9,117 nt of DNA, taken from Frankiales bacterium (GTDB taxonomy: Bacteria > Actinomycetota > Actinomycetes > Mycobacteriales > Jatrophihabitantaceae). Below, piece by piece: positions 1-6,056 of this stretch. Location: contig JAOPUY010000531.1 in assembly GCA_025963265.1 (NCBI GenBank), forward strand, positions 1 through 9,117, in the 5' to 3' direction. The stretch's first letter is position 1. Every line of letters starts with the position of its first letter. The notes under the pieces are model-generated. The model ran no database searches. It was given only the letters and a program-made list of their open reading frames with translations, and was not told where the DNA came from. Position numbers and translations under genes: made by a program.

Positions 1-77
1 CGATGCAGCAGCGACACGTCAGAGGCGGCGATCACGACCACCCGGGAGTGGCGCGGCGTGGGCTGCGGGCCGGACAT
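1..77 (-). CDS. 5' end of an unrecognised protein, cut by the window edge
   Basis: An open frame begins with ATG at 77 and runs off the left edge without a stop. It gives about 25 residues: MSGPQPTPRHSRVVVIAASD followed by VSLLH. A proline-rich start followed by a hydrophobic VVVIAA strand could be the first beta strand of an alpha/beta fold, but this is too short to assign a family. It lies 76 bp downstream of the xthA stop on the same strand. TAACGT (86-91), a TANNNT-type -10, sits 8 nt before the ATG and no Shine-Dalgarno sequence is visible, so it may have its own leaderless promoter. The start and the reading frame are plausible rather than proven. Confidence 0.45.
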   Translation of the reverse strand, partial: MSGPQPTPRHSRVVVIAASDVSLLH

Positions 78-153
78 GTGAGCCGACGTTAGCCGAGCTT
101 CCCCTGCCAGATGAGGGGTTTGGCGAATTTGCCTCAGTCGAGCTGGGTAGGAC

Positions 154-954
154 TCAGGAGAACCACGCGGTCACCGGCGCGTGGTCGCTCCACCGCTGCG
201 CGTAGGTCGCCGCCCGACCCACCTCGGCCTTCACCGAGCGGGCGGTCAGACCACGGGTCGTCAGGACGTAGTCGATCCGCCAGCCCGAGTCGAGGTCGAA
301 GGCCTTGCCGCGCCATGACCACCAGGTGTACGGACCGGGCCCGTCGCCGGCGTGGTGGCGTCCGAGATCGGTCCAGCCCGAGGCGAGCCAGCGATCGAGA
401 TAAGCCCGCTCGGGCAGCAGGAATCCGGACTTCTTCCGATTGCCCTTCCAATTCTTCAGATCCGCCTCGCGATGGGCGACGTTCAGATCTCCGGTGATGA
501 TCGCCTCGCCCCCGCCGGCTTCCGCGCGGGCGCTCAGCTCAGCCATCCGCTGGCTCATCGCGTCCAGGAAGCGGTACTTCTCCAGCTGCCGCTCAGTCTC
601 GGCCTCACCGGTGTGCACGTAGGCCGAGACGACGGTCAGCGGTCCGTGCTCGGTCTGCAGCTCGACCTCGGCCCAGCGCCCCTGATCGCTGAATTCGCCC
701 AGTCCGAGCTGAGCCGAGTGCGACGCCCGGGTGAGCACGGCGACGCCGGCGCGTCCGGCGGCGGTCGAGGCCGCATGCGCCACGTGGTACCCGCCGAGTC
801 CGCCCTCGGCCAGCACCGACTGCAGCTGCTCCTCGCTCGCGCGCACCTCCTGCAAGCAGAGGACGTCGGCCTCGACGGCGGCCAGCCAGGCCAGGCCGTC
901 TCGTCGCAGGGCGGCGCGGACGCCGTTGACGTTCGCCGTCACCACACAGAGCAC
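154..954 (-). CDS. xthA: Exonuclease III-type AP endonuclease
   Basis: This cytoplasmic base-excision repair enzyme of the exonuclease III (EEP) family cuts DNA 5' to abasic sites and removes 3' blocking groups, using Mg2+. From GTG 954 it is 266 residues, a normal family length. The expected motifs appear in order: TANVNGVRAA with Asn8, LCLQEVRA with the metal ligand Glu36, AGRAGVAVLT, the catalytic GDLNVAH with Asp156 and Asn158, GWRIDYVL, and the C-terminal SDHAPV with Asp257 and His258. All catalytic residues are present. It follows the alpha/beta hydrolase by 28 bp, so co-transcription is possible. No Shine-Dalgarno sequence precedes the start. In-frame GTG codons also occur at codons 4 and 5, and family members often begin just before the TANVNG motif, so the true start may be up to 12 bases further in. 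Only a weak 5-bp hairpin (CCCCT/AGGGG, 101-118) follows the stop. Confidence 0.93.
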   Translation of the reverse strand: MLCVVTANVNGVRAALRRDGLAWLAAVEADVLCLQEVRASEEQLQSVLAEGGLGGYHVAHAASTAAGRAGVAVLTRASHSAQLGLGEFSDQGRWAEVELQTEHGPLTVVSAYVHTGEAETERQLEKYRFLDAMSQRMAELSARAEAGGGEAIITGDLNVAHREADLKNWKGNRKKSGFLLPERAYLDRWLASGWTDLGRHHAGDGPGPYTWWSWRGKAFDLDSGWRIDYVLTTRGLTARSVKAEVGRAATYAQRWSDHAPVTAWFS

Positions 955-982
955 GAGCGACAGTTAATCATCAGCGCGATCC

Positions 983-2011
983 TCAGGTCGCACTGCGCTC
1001 GCTGGCCGCTTTCAGCTCCCGATACGGCGGCGGCGCCAGATCGGCGACCAGTTGCCGCGGATCGGCCACCGGCCGCCCCGAACGCACCAGCTCGCGCCAT
1101 TGCTCCTGACTCCAGGACGCCGGTTTGGTCGTGGCCAGGAAGTCCTCCAGCACCGAGACGAACCGCTCGGGCTCGGCGTGGAAGGGGAAATGCCCGACGC
1201 CGCGAAAGACCTCCAACCGGCTGCCCGGCATCGCCGTGTGAGCCCGATAGGCGTGCCCGACCGGCAGGATGCGGTCATGCGAGCCCCAGACCAGCAACGT
1301 CGGCATGCCGCGCGCGAGGTAGCACCGATCCAGCATGGTCACCACCTGGCCCCGCCAATCGACGACGGCCCGCAGCGTGCGGATGAAGGCCGATCGCGCT
1401 GTCGCGTCGGGCAGGGCGTCGACCAGCCGGAGCAGATCGGGGGCGTCCCGGCCCAGGCCGGTGTCGAGCACGGCCAGCGTCTTGACCAGCGCCGAGGCCG
1501 GCCAGCGCACGCCCGGGATCCGGAGCGCGGCTAGCGCCAGATCAGCGCCCGGCATGGACACCGCGCGTAGCACCGGGTTGACTCCGCGGCCCACGCCGCC
1601 GGTGCTGACCAGCGCCAGCCGCTCGGTCTTGTCCGGGAATTGGTAGGCGAACTGCATCGCGACGCCGCCGCCCAGCGAGTGCCCGACCAAGCTGACCTGG
1701 TCGATCCCCAAGCTGCCGAGCAGGTCCCGCATGCCGTTGGCGTACGCGGCGACCGAGTAGTCGGCTCGCGGCTTGTCCGACTCACCGTGGCCGAGCAGGT
1801 CGGGCGCGATCACGAGGTGCTTGCGGGCCAGCGCCGACATCACCGGCAGCCAGGTCGTGGAGCTGTCGCCGATGCCGTGGATGAGCAGCAGCGGCGGTCC
1901 CTGTCCGGCGATGCGGTAGACGCGCCGATAGCCGTGCACAATCTGGCTGCGGAGCTCGATCTGGGGAACCGCGCGCAGCCGACGGCGACCCGGAGTCGAC
2001 TTGGACGGCAT
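983..2011 (-). CDS. Alpha/beta-fold hydrolase, Rv2715-like
   Basis: A 342-residue serine hydrolase of the alpha/beta fold; the substrate is unknown. The oxyanion-hole motif HGIG is at 45-48 and APDLLGHGESDKPRADYS at about 69-86. The nucleophile elbow is GHSLGG with Ser112, the acid is Asp246 in GSHDRILP, and the catalytic His274 is in GVGHFPFH. The triad is complete. There is no signal peptide or membrane segment, and the N-terminus is basic (GRRRLR). The overall sequence (VHGYRRVYRIAG, YANGMRDLL, LRAVVDWRGQVVTMLDRCYL) strongly resembles the mycobacterial Rv2715 family as I recall it. The frame stays open upstream to 2278, but that stretch runs antisense to the channel gene, so ATG 2011 is chosen, just before the conserved region. 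No Shine-Dalgarno sequence is present. TACAGT lies 7 nt before the ATG, which suggests a leaderless mRNA. xthA follows after 28 bp. Confidence 0.92.
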   Translation of the reverse strand: MPSKSTPGRRRLRAVPQIELRSQIVHGYRRVYRIAGQGPPLLLIHGIGDSSTTWLPVMSALARKHLVIAPDLLGHGESDKPRADYSVAAYANGMRDLLGSLGIDQVSLVGHSLGGGVAMQFAYQFPDKTERLALVSTGGVGRGVNPVLRAVSMPGADLALAALRIPGVRWPASALVKTLAVLDTGLGRDAPDLLRLVDALPDATARSAFIRTLRAVVDWRGQVVTMLDRCYLARGMPTLLVWGSHDRILPVGHAYRAHTAMPGSRLEVFRGVGHFPFHAEPERFVSVLEDFLATTKPASWSQEQWRELVRSGRPVADPRQLVADLAPPPYRELKAASERSAT

Positions 2012-2018
2012 GTCGAAA

Positions 2019-2048
2019 ACTGTAGTCCGCACGGGCGCGGGACCTGAA
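2019..2048 (-). promoter_or_regulatory. Candidate leaderless promoter of the hydrolase gene
   Basis: On the minus strand a TACAGT hexamer (2024-2019) matches the actinobacterial -10 TANNNT. It lies exactly 7 nt before ATG 2011, placing the transcription start on or next to the A of the ATG. An imperfect -35, TTCAGG (2048-2043), is 18 bp further upstream. No Shine-Dalgarno sequence exists between them and the start codon. This is read from sequence only; the -35 match is weak. Confidence 0.45.
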
Positions 2049-2092
2049 TCCGTTGGCAACCTCGCCGAAACCCACCGGAGCGAACGCCCTGG

Positions 2093-2098
2093 CACAAT
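2093..2098 (+). promoter_or_regulatory. Weak -10-like element before the channel gene
   Basis: CACAAT lies 7 nt before ATG 2106, with no Shine-Dalgarno sequence between and no convincing -35 upstream. It mirrors the arrangement on the other side of the 94-bp divergent region, so a leaderless transcript is possible. The match to TANNNT is partial, hence the low confidence. Confidence 0.25.
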
Positions 2099-2105
2099 CC
2101 GCCCA

Positions 2106-3878
2106 ATGACCACCCTCGCCGAGATGACGGGGCACGTGATCGTTTGCGGGTTGAACGATGTCGGGCTGCGAATCGTGGAGCAGCTGCACGGCGCCGGCGA
2201 GCAGGTTGTGGTGATCGACGACGGCGGCCCCGAGCGCTTGGCCCGGATCGTGAACACCCTCGGCGTCACCTTGCTCAACGGCGACGCCCGCCGCTACTCC
2301 ATCCTGGAGCAGGCGGGCATCTCACGGGCCGGCGCGGTGATCAGCGTCGAGGACCACGACCTGCACAACCTCGAGCTCGCGCTGCTGGTCCGCGAGGTCG
2401 CGCCGCAGGTGCGGCTGGTCGTCCAACTGACCAACGCGGCTGTCGGCCGGGCGGTCGGGCGGCTCACCGGGACCGGCAGCGTGCTCGACGTCGCCGCGCT
2501 CGCCGCGCCCTCGTTCGTCGAGGCCTGCCTGGGCCGCTCGGACAAGGAGCTCTCGCTGGGCGGCGAGACCTTCCACGTCACCGAACGGGTGGTGGAGCAC
2601 CCGGCGAACCTGCGCAGCGCGTTCGGCGACTTGGCGCCCATTGCGGTGATCCCGGCCAACGGTGGCGACATCATCGTCTGCCCGGGCCGTGATCTGCGGG
2701 TGGAGCCGGGTGACTTGGTCACGCTGATCGGCTCCGAGCACGACTTCATCGATCGGCGGCCGCTGGTCGAGGCCCACGCCGAGGCCGAGCGGGACTGGCA
2801 CCCGATTCGGGCGATCAAGACCGGCATCCAGACCGTGGAGCGGATGATCGCCGACATCGAGCGGGCGTTCTGGCTCTCGCTGGCGGCCTTGGGCAGTGTC
2901 GGCGTCTTGTCCGTCGTGCTGCTGATGATCAACTACGACGGCCCCAACGACGAGCACATGGGCGTGGTCGACGCGACGTACTTCACGGTCGAGACCCTCA
3001 CCACCGTCGGCTTCGGCGATTTCTACTTCGCCCACCAGCACACCTGGCTGCGGGTGTGGGCGATTCTGCTGATGATCCTCGGCGCGACCCTGGTGACGAT
3101 CCTCTACGCCCGCCTCACCGACCTGTTGATCACCCGGCGGATGGCGGCCTCGGCCGGACGCCGCAAGGCGACGGGCATGCACGGGCACGTGATCCTGATC
3201 GGTCTGGGCTCGGTCGGGCTGCGGGTGCTGGAAGCGCTGCGGGCCGAGCATCGCGATGTCCTGGTCCTGGAGCGCGATGAGGACAACCGATATCTGGCCG
3301 CGGCCCGCGACATGGGCATTCCGGTCATCATCGGAGACTCGACGCTGCACCAAAACCTGCAGGCGGCCAATCTGCAGGCGGCCGACGCGGTGGCCGTGCT
3401 GACCAGCAACGACCTGGCCAACATCGAGACCGGCTTGGCGGTCGACGACTTGCTGGGCGAGCGCCGGGTCGACGTGCCGGTGGTGCTGCGGGTCTTCGAC
3501 CGACAGCTGGCCGGCGTGATCGAGAAGAACTTCGAGTTCCGGCACGTCCGCTCGACGTCGGCCCTGGCCGCGCCCTGGTTCGTCGGGGCCGCGCTGGGCC
3601 TGACGATCCTGTCCACCTTCTACGTCGAGGATCAGCCCTTCCTGGTCGGCATGCTGACCGTCACCGCCAGCGGCGGCCTGACCGGGCGGACCATGAGCGA
3701 TCTCAGCGCGCAGATCCGGGTCATCGCCATCGCCCGCAGCCAGAGCCCGGACGCGCTGGAACACCCGCCGCGCCGGGACACCCGCTTCGGGCCCGGCGAT
3801 CAGGCCTACCTCGTCGGGCCGTATGAGGAACTGCTGCGGGTGCTGCGCCACGAGAAGGACGGCGCGCGCGTCGGCTAG
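2106..3878 (+). CDS. Two-TM potassium channel flanked by two RCK (TrkA-N/TrkA-C) modules
   Basis: A 590-residue membrane protein built as RCK - pore - RCK. The first Rossmann RCK_N domain begins at about residue 9 (GLNDVG, 15-20) and is followed by a TrkA-C-like region (about 149-225). TM1 spans about 253-275, the pore helix is VDATYFTVETL, and the selectivity filter TTVGFGD is at 299-305, the canonical K+ signature. TM2 spans about 314-337. The second RCK_N domain carries GLGSVG (366-371) and is followed by a second TrkA-C-like region (about 511-585). The two halves share LAAPxFVxAxLG motifs (from 132 and from 487), pointing to an internal duplication. Four such chains would form one K+ pore in the plasma membrane, gated by nucleotides or ions bound to the RCK domains; that is family knowledge. 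ATG 2106 is preferred because residues before it, up to TTG 2001, lie in the divergent promoter region; ATG 2124 is an alternative. The stop overlaps that of the convergent His-rich gene. Confidence 0.9.
   Translation: MTTLAEMTGHVIVCGLNDVGLRIVEQLHGAGEQVVVIDDGGPERLARIVNTLGVTLLNGDARRYSILEQAGISRAGAVISVEDHDLHNLELALLVREVAPQVRLVVQLTNAAVGRAVGRLTGTGSVLDVAALAAPSFVEACLGRSDKELSLGGETFHVTERVVEHPANLRSAFGDLAPIAVIPANGGDIIVCPGRDLRVEPGDLVTLIGSEHDFIDRRPLVEAHAEAERDWHPIRAIKTGIQTVERMIADIERAFWLSLAALGSVGVLSVVLLMINYDGPNDEHMGVVDATYFTVETLTTVGFGDFYFAHQHTWLRVWAILLMILGATLVTILYARLTDLLITRRMAASAGRRKATGMHGHVILIGLGSVGLRVLEALRAEHRDVLVLERDEDNRYLAAARDMGIPVIIGDSTLHQNLQAANLQAADAVAVLTSNDLANIETGLAVDDLLGERRVDVPVVLRVFDRQLAGVIEKNFEFRHVRSTSALAAPWFVGAALGLTILSTFYVEDQPFLVGMLTVTASGGLTGRTMSDLSAQIRVIAIARSQSPDALEHPPRRDTRFGPGDQAYLVGPYEELLRVLRHEKDGARVG
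3354..3383 (+). repeat. 15-bp in-frame tandem duplication in the second RCK domain
   Basis: Two adjacent 15-bp units (3354-3368 and 3369-3383) differ by one base and encode NLQAA twice. It lies in the helix that normally precedes the ADAVAVLT strand of RCK_N domains, so it may lengthen that helix by five residues. Confidence 0.75.
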
Positions 3879-4300
3879 CCGGCCCAGCCAGCGCCGTCGA
3901 CCAGCGGCCAGTCGGCGAGCGTCACCTCGCCGCCGCGGACGGTCTCGGTCAGCGTCACCGGGCCGTCGGGGCGAACGTAGAGCTCGTAGCGTCCCTCGGA
4001 CAGCTCGGCGAAGACCGCCGAGTGCACCAGCTCGCCCGCGATCGGCCGACCGACGACCCCGACGTGAATCAAGTGGCCGTGCTCGTGGCTGTGGCCGTGC
4101 TCGTGGCTGTGGTCGTGGCGGTGCTCGGGTTCGTGCCGGTGCTCGGAGCCCGAACTAGCTGCTGCGACCGGACGAATCTCGATCTCCTGGCCCGCCAGCG
4201 CGGCCGGCATGGTCACGATCAGGGCCCCGATGTCGCCGCCGATGTCGAGCAGCACCGGTCCCTGCCCGGCGTGGCTGTTGTCTTCCAGTGCCGTTTCCAT
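3875..4300 (-). CDS. Small actinobacterial protein of unknown function with a histidine-rich insert
   Basis: A 141-residue protein, last gene of the Tat / DUF4331 operon. The N-terminal core GPVLLDIGGDIGALIV (14-29) and the C-terminal part HSAVFAELSEGRYELYVRPD look like two beta-rich halves of a compact domain. I recall similar short actinobacterial proteins, sometimes labelled phospholipase without a visible lipase motif, so I do not use that name. Between the halves, residues 54-79 contain 12 histidines in 26 residues (EHRHDHSHEHGHSHEHGH and flanks), typical of Zn, Ni, Co or Cu binding or buffering segments. Part of it is encoded by a perfect 18-bp tandem repeat. There is no signal peptide. 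ATG 4300 is chosen because AGGAG stands 8 nt upstream; ATG 4306 has only 2 nt. The start region carries a 13-bp tandem duplication. The stop shares CTAG with the convergent channel gene. A metal-related role is inference. Confidence 0.8.
   Translation of the reverse strand: METALEDNSHAGQGPVLLDIGGDIGALIVTMPAALAGQEIEIRPVAAASSGSEHRHEPEHRHDHSHEHGHSHEHGHLIHVGVVGRPIAGELVHSAVFAELSEGRYELYVRPDGPVTLTETVRGGEVTLADWPLVDGAGWAG
4073..4108 (-). repeat. Perfect 18-bp tandem repeat encoding His-rich units
   Basis: Two identical 18-bp copies (4073-4090 and 4091-4108) encode SHEHGH twice in the minus-strand His-rich protein. Neighbouring codons (HRHDH, HRHEPEH) look like diverged copies, which suggests the metal-binding stretch grew by in-frame slippage or unequal exchange. 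Confidence 0.9.
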
Positions 4301-4326
4301 TGGCATCTCTCCTTGGCATCTCTCCT
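4301..4326 (-). repeat. 13-bp tandem duplication of a Shine-Dalgarno plus ATG module
   Basis: The 13-bp unit TGGCATCTCTCCT occurs twice in tandem (4301-4313, 4314-4326). On the minus strand each copy reads AGGAGAGATGCCA, a Shine-Dalgarno sequence immediately followed by ATG. The two ATGs (4319 and 4306) are in different frames because 13 is not a multiple of three. A third ATG (4300) has the best spacing, 8 nt from AGGAG of the proximal copy, and is in frame with 4306. The distal ATG opens a frame of roughly 40 codons that ends at a TAG inside the gene. Confidence 0.9.
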
Positions 4327-4331
4327 TGGTT

Positions 4332-4381
4332 GAGGCGCGTTACGGGAAAACTCGGGCTTCCCGACGGATTCCAGGCGCCTC
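4332..4381 (-). other. Nested inverted repeats between DUF4331 and the His-rich gene
   Basis: An outer 7-bp inverted repeat (GAGGCGC 4332-4338 with GCGCCTC 4375-4381) encloses an inner 6-bp one (CGGGAA 4343-4348 with TTCCCG 4358-4363, 9-nt loop). It fills the 83-bp gap just after the DUF4331 stop and ends shortly before the duplicated ribosome-binding module. No U-tract follows, so an RNA-stability or processing element or a partial attenuator is more likely than a full terminator. Confidence 0.45.
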
Positions 4382-4383
4382 GA

Positions 4384-5760
4384 CTAGCTGGCGGGCACGC
4401 CCGGCTTGGTCTGGTAACCGCCGGCTGGCGTCCCGAGGTACGGGAACGACGTCAGCAACGGGGCGTTCGTATTGGTGGTTCCGTCAACCAGCAAGGCCGC
4501 CGCCGCATCGGGCTTGTAGGTCTTGTCGACCAGCGGGATAGTCGCCCCCGCCACCGCCTTGAGCTCGATGGCCACCACGTCGTCGAGCATCCGGCGTCCG
4601 TTGGGGAAGCCGGCCAGGTCGCCGCCGACGACGCCGAGCACATTCGGCTTCTTGGCCGGTGGGATCGCCACGTTGAGCCGCAGCATGTCGGCCGCCACCG
4701 TTCCGGTGAAGTTCTGAAAACCGGGGACGACGCCCTTCGGAAGGCCGGTGAGCAGGATCGCTTCTAGGTCGGCTCGCGGCTTGGTGTATTTCGCCAGGTT
4801 CGGGAACACCCCCGGGTAGAGCACCGGCAGCAGGCCGGCCAGTTCGGGTTTGGCCACGTACTGGGCGAACTGCTTGTCGTTCTGCGGTGGCTGGGAGTTC
4901 CAATAGTCCTTGGACGCCATCGGGGTGATGACCTCGTTGAACAGCGGGTTGCCCAACCGCGAGACCTGCCGGTACGGGCCGTAGGTGCTCGCTTGACCCT
5001 TGGCGTCGACGACCCGGGACGCCTGCCGGCTCGCCGAGGCCCACACGCCGATGACGGCCGCCGGATCGAGCGGGTTGTGGTGGCTCTTGCCGTCGCGGGT
5101 GAGGTCGGTGATCGGCACCTGGATGGCGATCGTGTGCACGTTCAGTCCCTGAGTGCCATTGACCCCGACGGCCGCCGCCGACGGGATGAGGTGCAGGTTC
5201 TCAAACGGCCGCAGCGTGCCGAGGTCGAAGATGCTGCCGAGGTCGACGTGGAAGCTCTCCGCGCGCTGGCCGGCGAACACCCGACGGCCGTGTCCGAGCT
5301 CGTGGACTGCGGCGCCGGTGAAAGTCTTGGCGTAGTTCGGGGTGCTGCGAACGCCGACGTTGACCGGCGGCACCGTGAGGTTCTGGGCCAGCGTTGTGCT
5401 CGTGCCGTTCTGCCGCTTGGTGACGCGGTAGAACTGCGGCCGGTTCCAGTTCGGGTCGGTGATCGAGGCGATCGGCCCGACGTTGTAGAGGAACGTCTTG
5501 GAGTTGCGAATCTGGGTGGTGAACCGGAACTGGTAGCTGAAGTCGGACTGGGCTTTGCCGGCGTTGGAGATGTGGATCTCATACAGCACGTCATCGCCGA
5601 ACTCGTAGAAGTTCGGGCCGCCGCCGGGCTGCTGCAGTGGGATGAAGTTGGCGATCAGGGTGACGGTGTCTGGGCGGTCCGGGCTGACGAAGGCGTAGAC
5701 GTCGGTGTTGTCGGCGACCGGGTCCTTGGAGATCTCCGGGGCTTCGCGATGGGAGGACAT
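4384..5760 (-). CDS. DUF4331 family protein
   Basis: A 458-residue protein with the hallmark start SSHREAP (2-8) and the family pattern NTDVYAFVSPD, VTLIANFIP, VLYEIHISN, then GHGRRVFAGQRAESFHVDLG (about 155-174), the HTIAIQVP region near 208-217 and VIGVWASASR near 236-245. The molecular function of DUF4331 is not known to me. In many other bacteria I recall such proteins carrying an export signal directly before SSHREAP; here translation begins at that mature-like N-terminus, with no signal peptide or TM segment. The gene ahead encodes a Tat-signal protein, ends 3 nt upstream and is in the same frame (TGA TCC ATG). A good Shine-Dalgarno sequence, AAGGGGA, lies 8 nt before the ATG inside the last codons of that gene. 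It is middle gene of the three-gene operon. Family assignment is firm; role and location are open. Confidence 0.93.
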   Translation of the reverse strand: MSSHREAPEISKDPVADNTDVYAFVSPDRPDTVTLIANFIPLQQPGGGPNFYEFGDDVLYEIHISNAGKAQSDFSYQFRFTTQIRNSKTFLYNVGPIASITDPNWNRPQFYRVTKRQNGTSTTLAQNLTVPPVNVGVRSTPNYAKTFTGAAVHELGHGRRVFAGQRAESFHVDLGSIFDLGTLRPFENLHLIPSAAAVGVNGTQGLNVHTIAIQVPITDLTRDGKSHHNPLDPAAVIGVWASASRQASRVVDAKGQASTYGPYRQVSRLGNPLFNEVITPMASKDYWNSQPPQNDKQFAQYVAKPELAGLLPVLYPGVFPNLAKYTKPRADLEAILLTGLPKGVVPGFQNFTGTVAADMLRLNVAIPPAKKPNVLGVVGGDLAGFPNGRRMLDDVVAIELKAVAGATIPLVDKTYKPDAAAALLVDGTTNTNAPLLTSFPYLGTPAGGYQTKPGVPAS

Positions 5761-5763
5761 GGA

Positions 5764-6036
5764 TCACTTCCCCTTTGCGGCGGCGGTGATCCGGGCGACG
5801 AGGTCGTGGTCGTGGACGGTGACCTCGTCATCGCCGACCAGCAGGGAGAGGGTCCCTGAGCTGGGGTCGCTGATGTGCGCGACCAGCGGGACGGCGTCGG
5901 GAGCGGTCGGGAGCGGCGATTGCGTCGCGGCCGGAGTGCTGGCGCCGGCGATGGACGGCAGGGCCGCCACCACGCCGATCGCTGCGGCCCCGGTGCCGGA
6001 CGCGATCAAGAAGTTGCGTCGGGTGTGATCATTCAT
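5764..6036 (-). CDS. Small exported protein with a twin-arginine (Tat) signal
   Basis: A 90-residue protein. The N-terminus TRRNFL (5-10) is a classical Tat motif, followed by a hydrophobic stretch (about 11-29) and an AGA cleavage site (30-32), so the protein should cross the plasma membrane folded. The mature part is about 58 residues: a low-complexity Ala/Thr/Pro/Ser linker, then a small domain with GTLSLLVGDDEVTVHDHDLV and a basic AAAKGK end. I do not recognise the mature domain, though short Tat proteins near DUF4331 genes seem familiar. ATG 6036 is chosen over an in-frame upstream start at 6063 because it places the RR motif correctly and has a GGAAGG Shine-Dalgarno sequence upstream. 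It is first gene of the operon. Its TGA is separated from the DUF4331 ATG by one in-frame codon (TCC), so stop readthrough would join the two. Confidence 0.85.
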   Translation of the reverse strand: MNDHTRRNFLIASGTGAAAIGVVAALPSIAGASTPAATQSPLPTAPDAVPLVAHISDPSSGTLSLLVGDDEVTVHDHDLVARITAAAKGK

Positions 6037-6056
6037 TGCGCAGACCCTTCCTTGCC

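Noticed and set aside
101..118. CCCCT/AGGGG hairpin as an xthA terminator
   Set aside because: Only five pairs with an 8-nt loop and no T-tract; too weak to call.
352..1386. A 344-codon plus-strand open frame over xthA and the hydrolase
   Set aside because: It crosses two genes with complete catalytic motifs on the other strand and its product is rich in Arg, Ala and Pro without domain features.
2012..2278. Extended N-terminus of the hydrolase
   Set aside because: The extra 89 residues lie antisense to the channel start and across the divergent promoter region; similarity to Rv2715-type proteins begins after ATG 2011.
2322..3851. A 509-codon open frame antisense to the channel gene
   Set aside because: It is a GC-rich shadow of the well-supported channel gene; its translation is low-complexity and has no recognisable motif.
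4073..4145. His-codon repeats as a CRISPR-like or regulatory array
   Set aside because: The repeats are contiguous, in frame and explained by the His-rich coding segment; there are no spacers.
4993..5859. A 288-codon plus-strand open frame opposite DUF4331
   Set aside because: Antisense shadow; the Val/Gly/Asp-rich product mirrors the codon bias of DUF4331.
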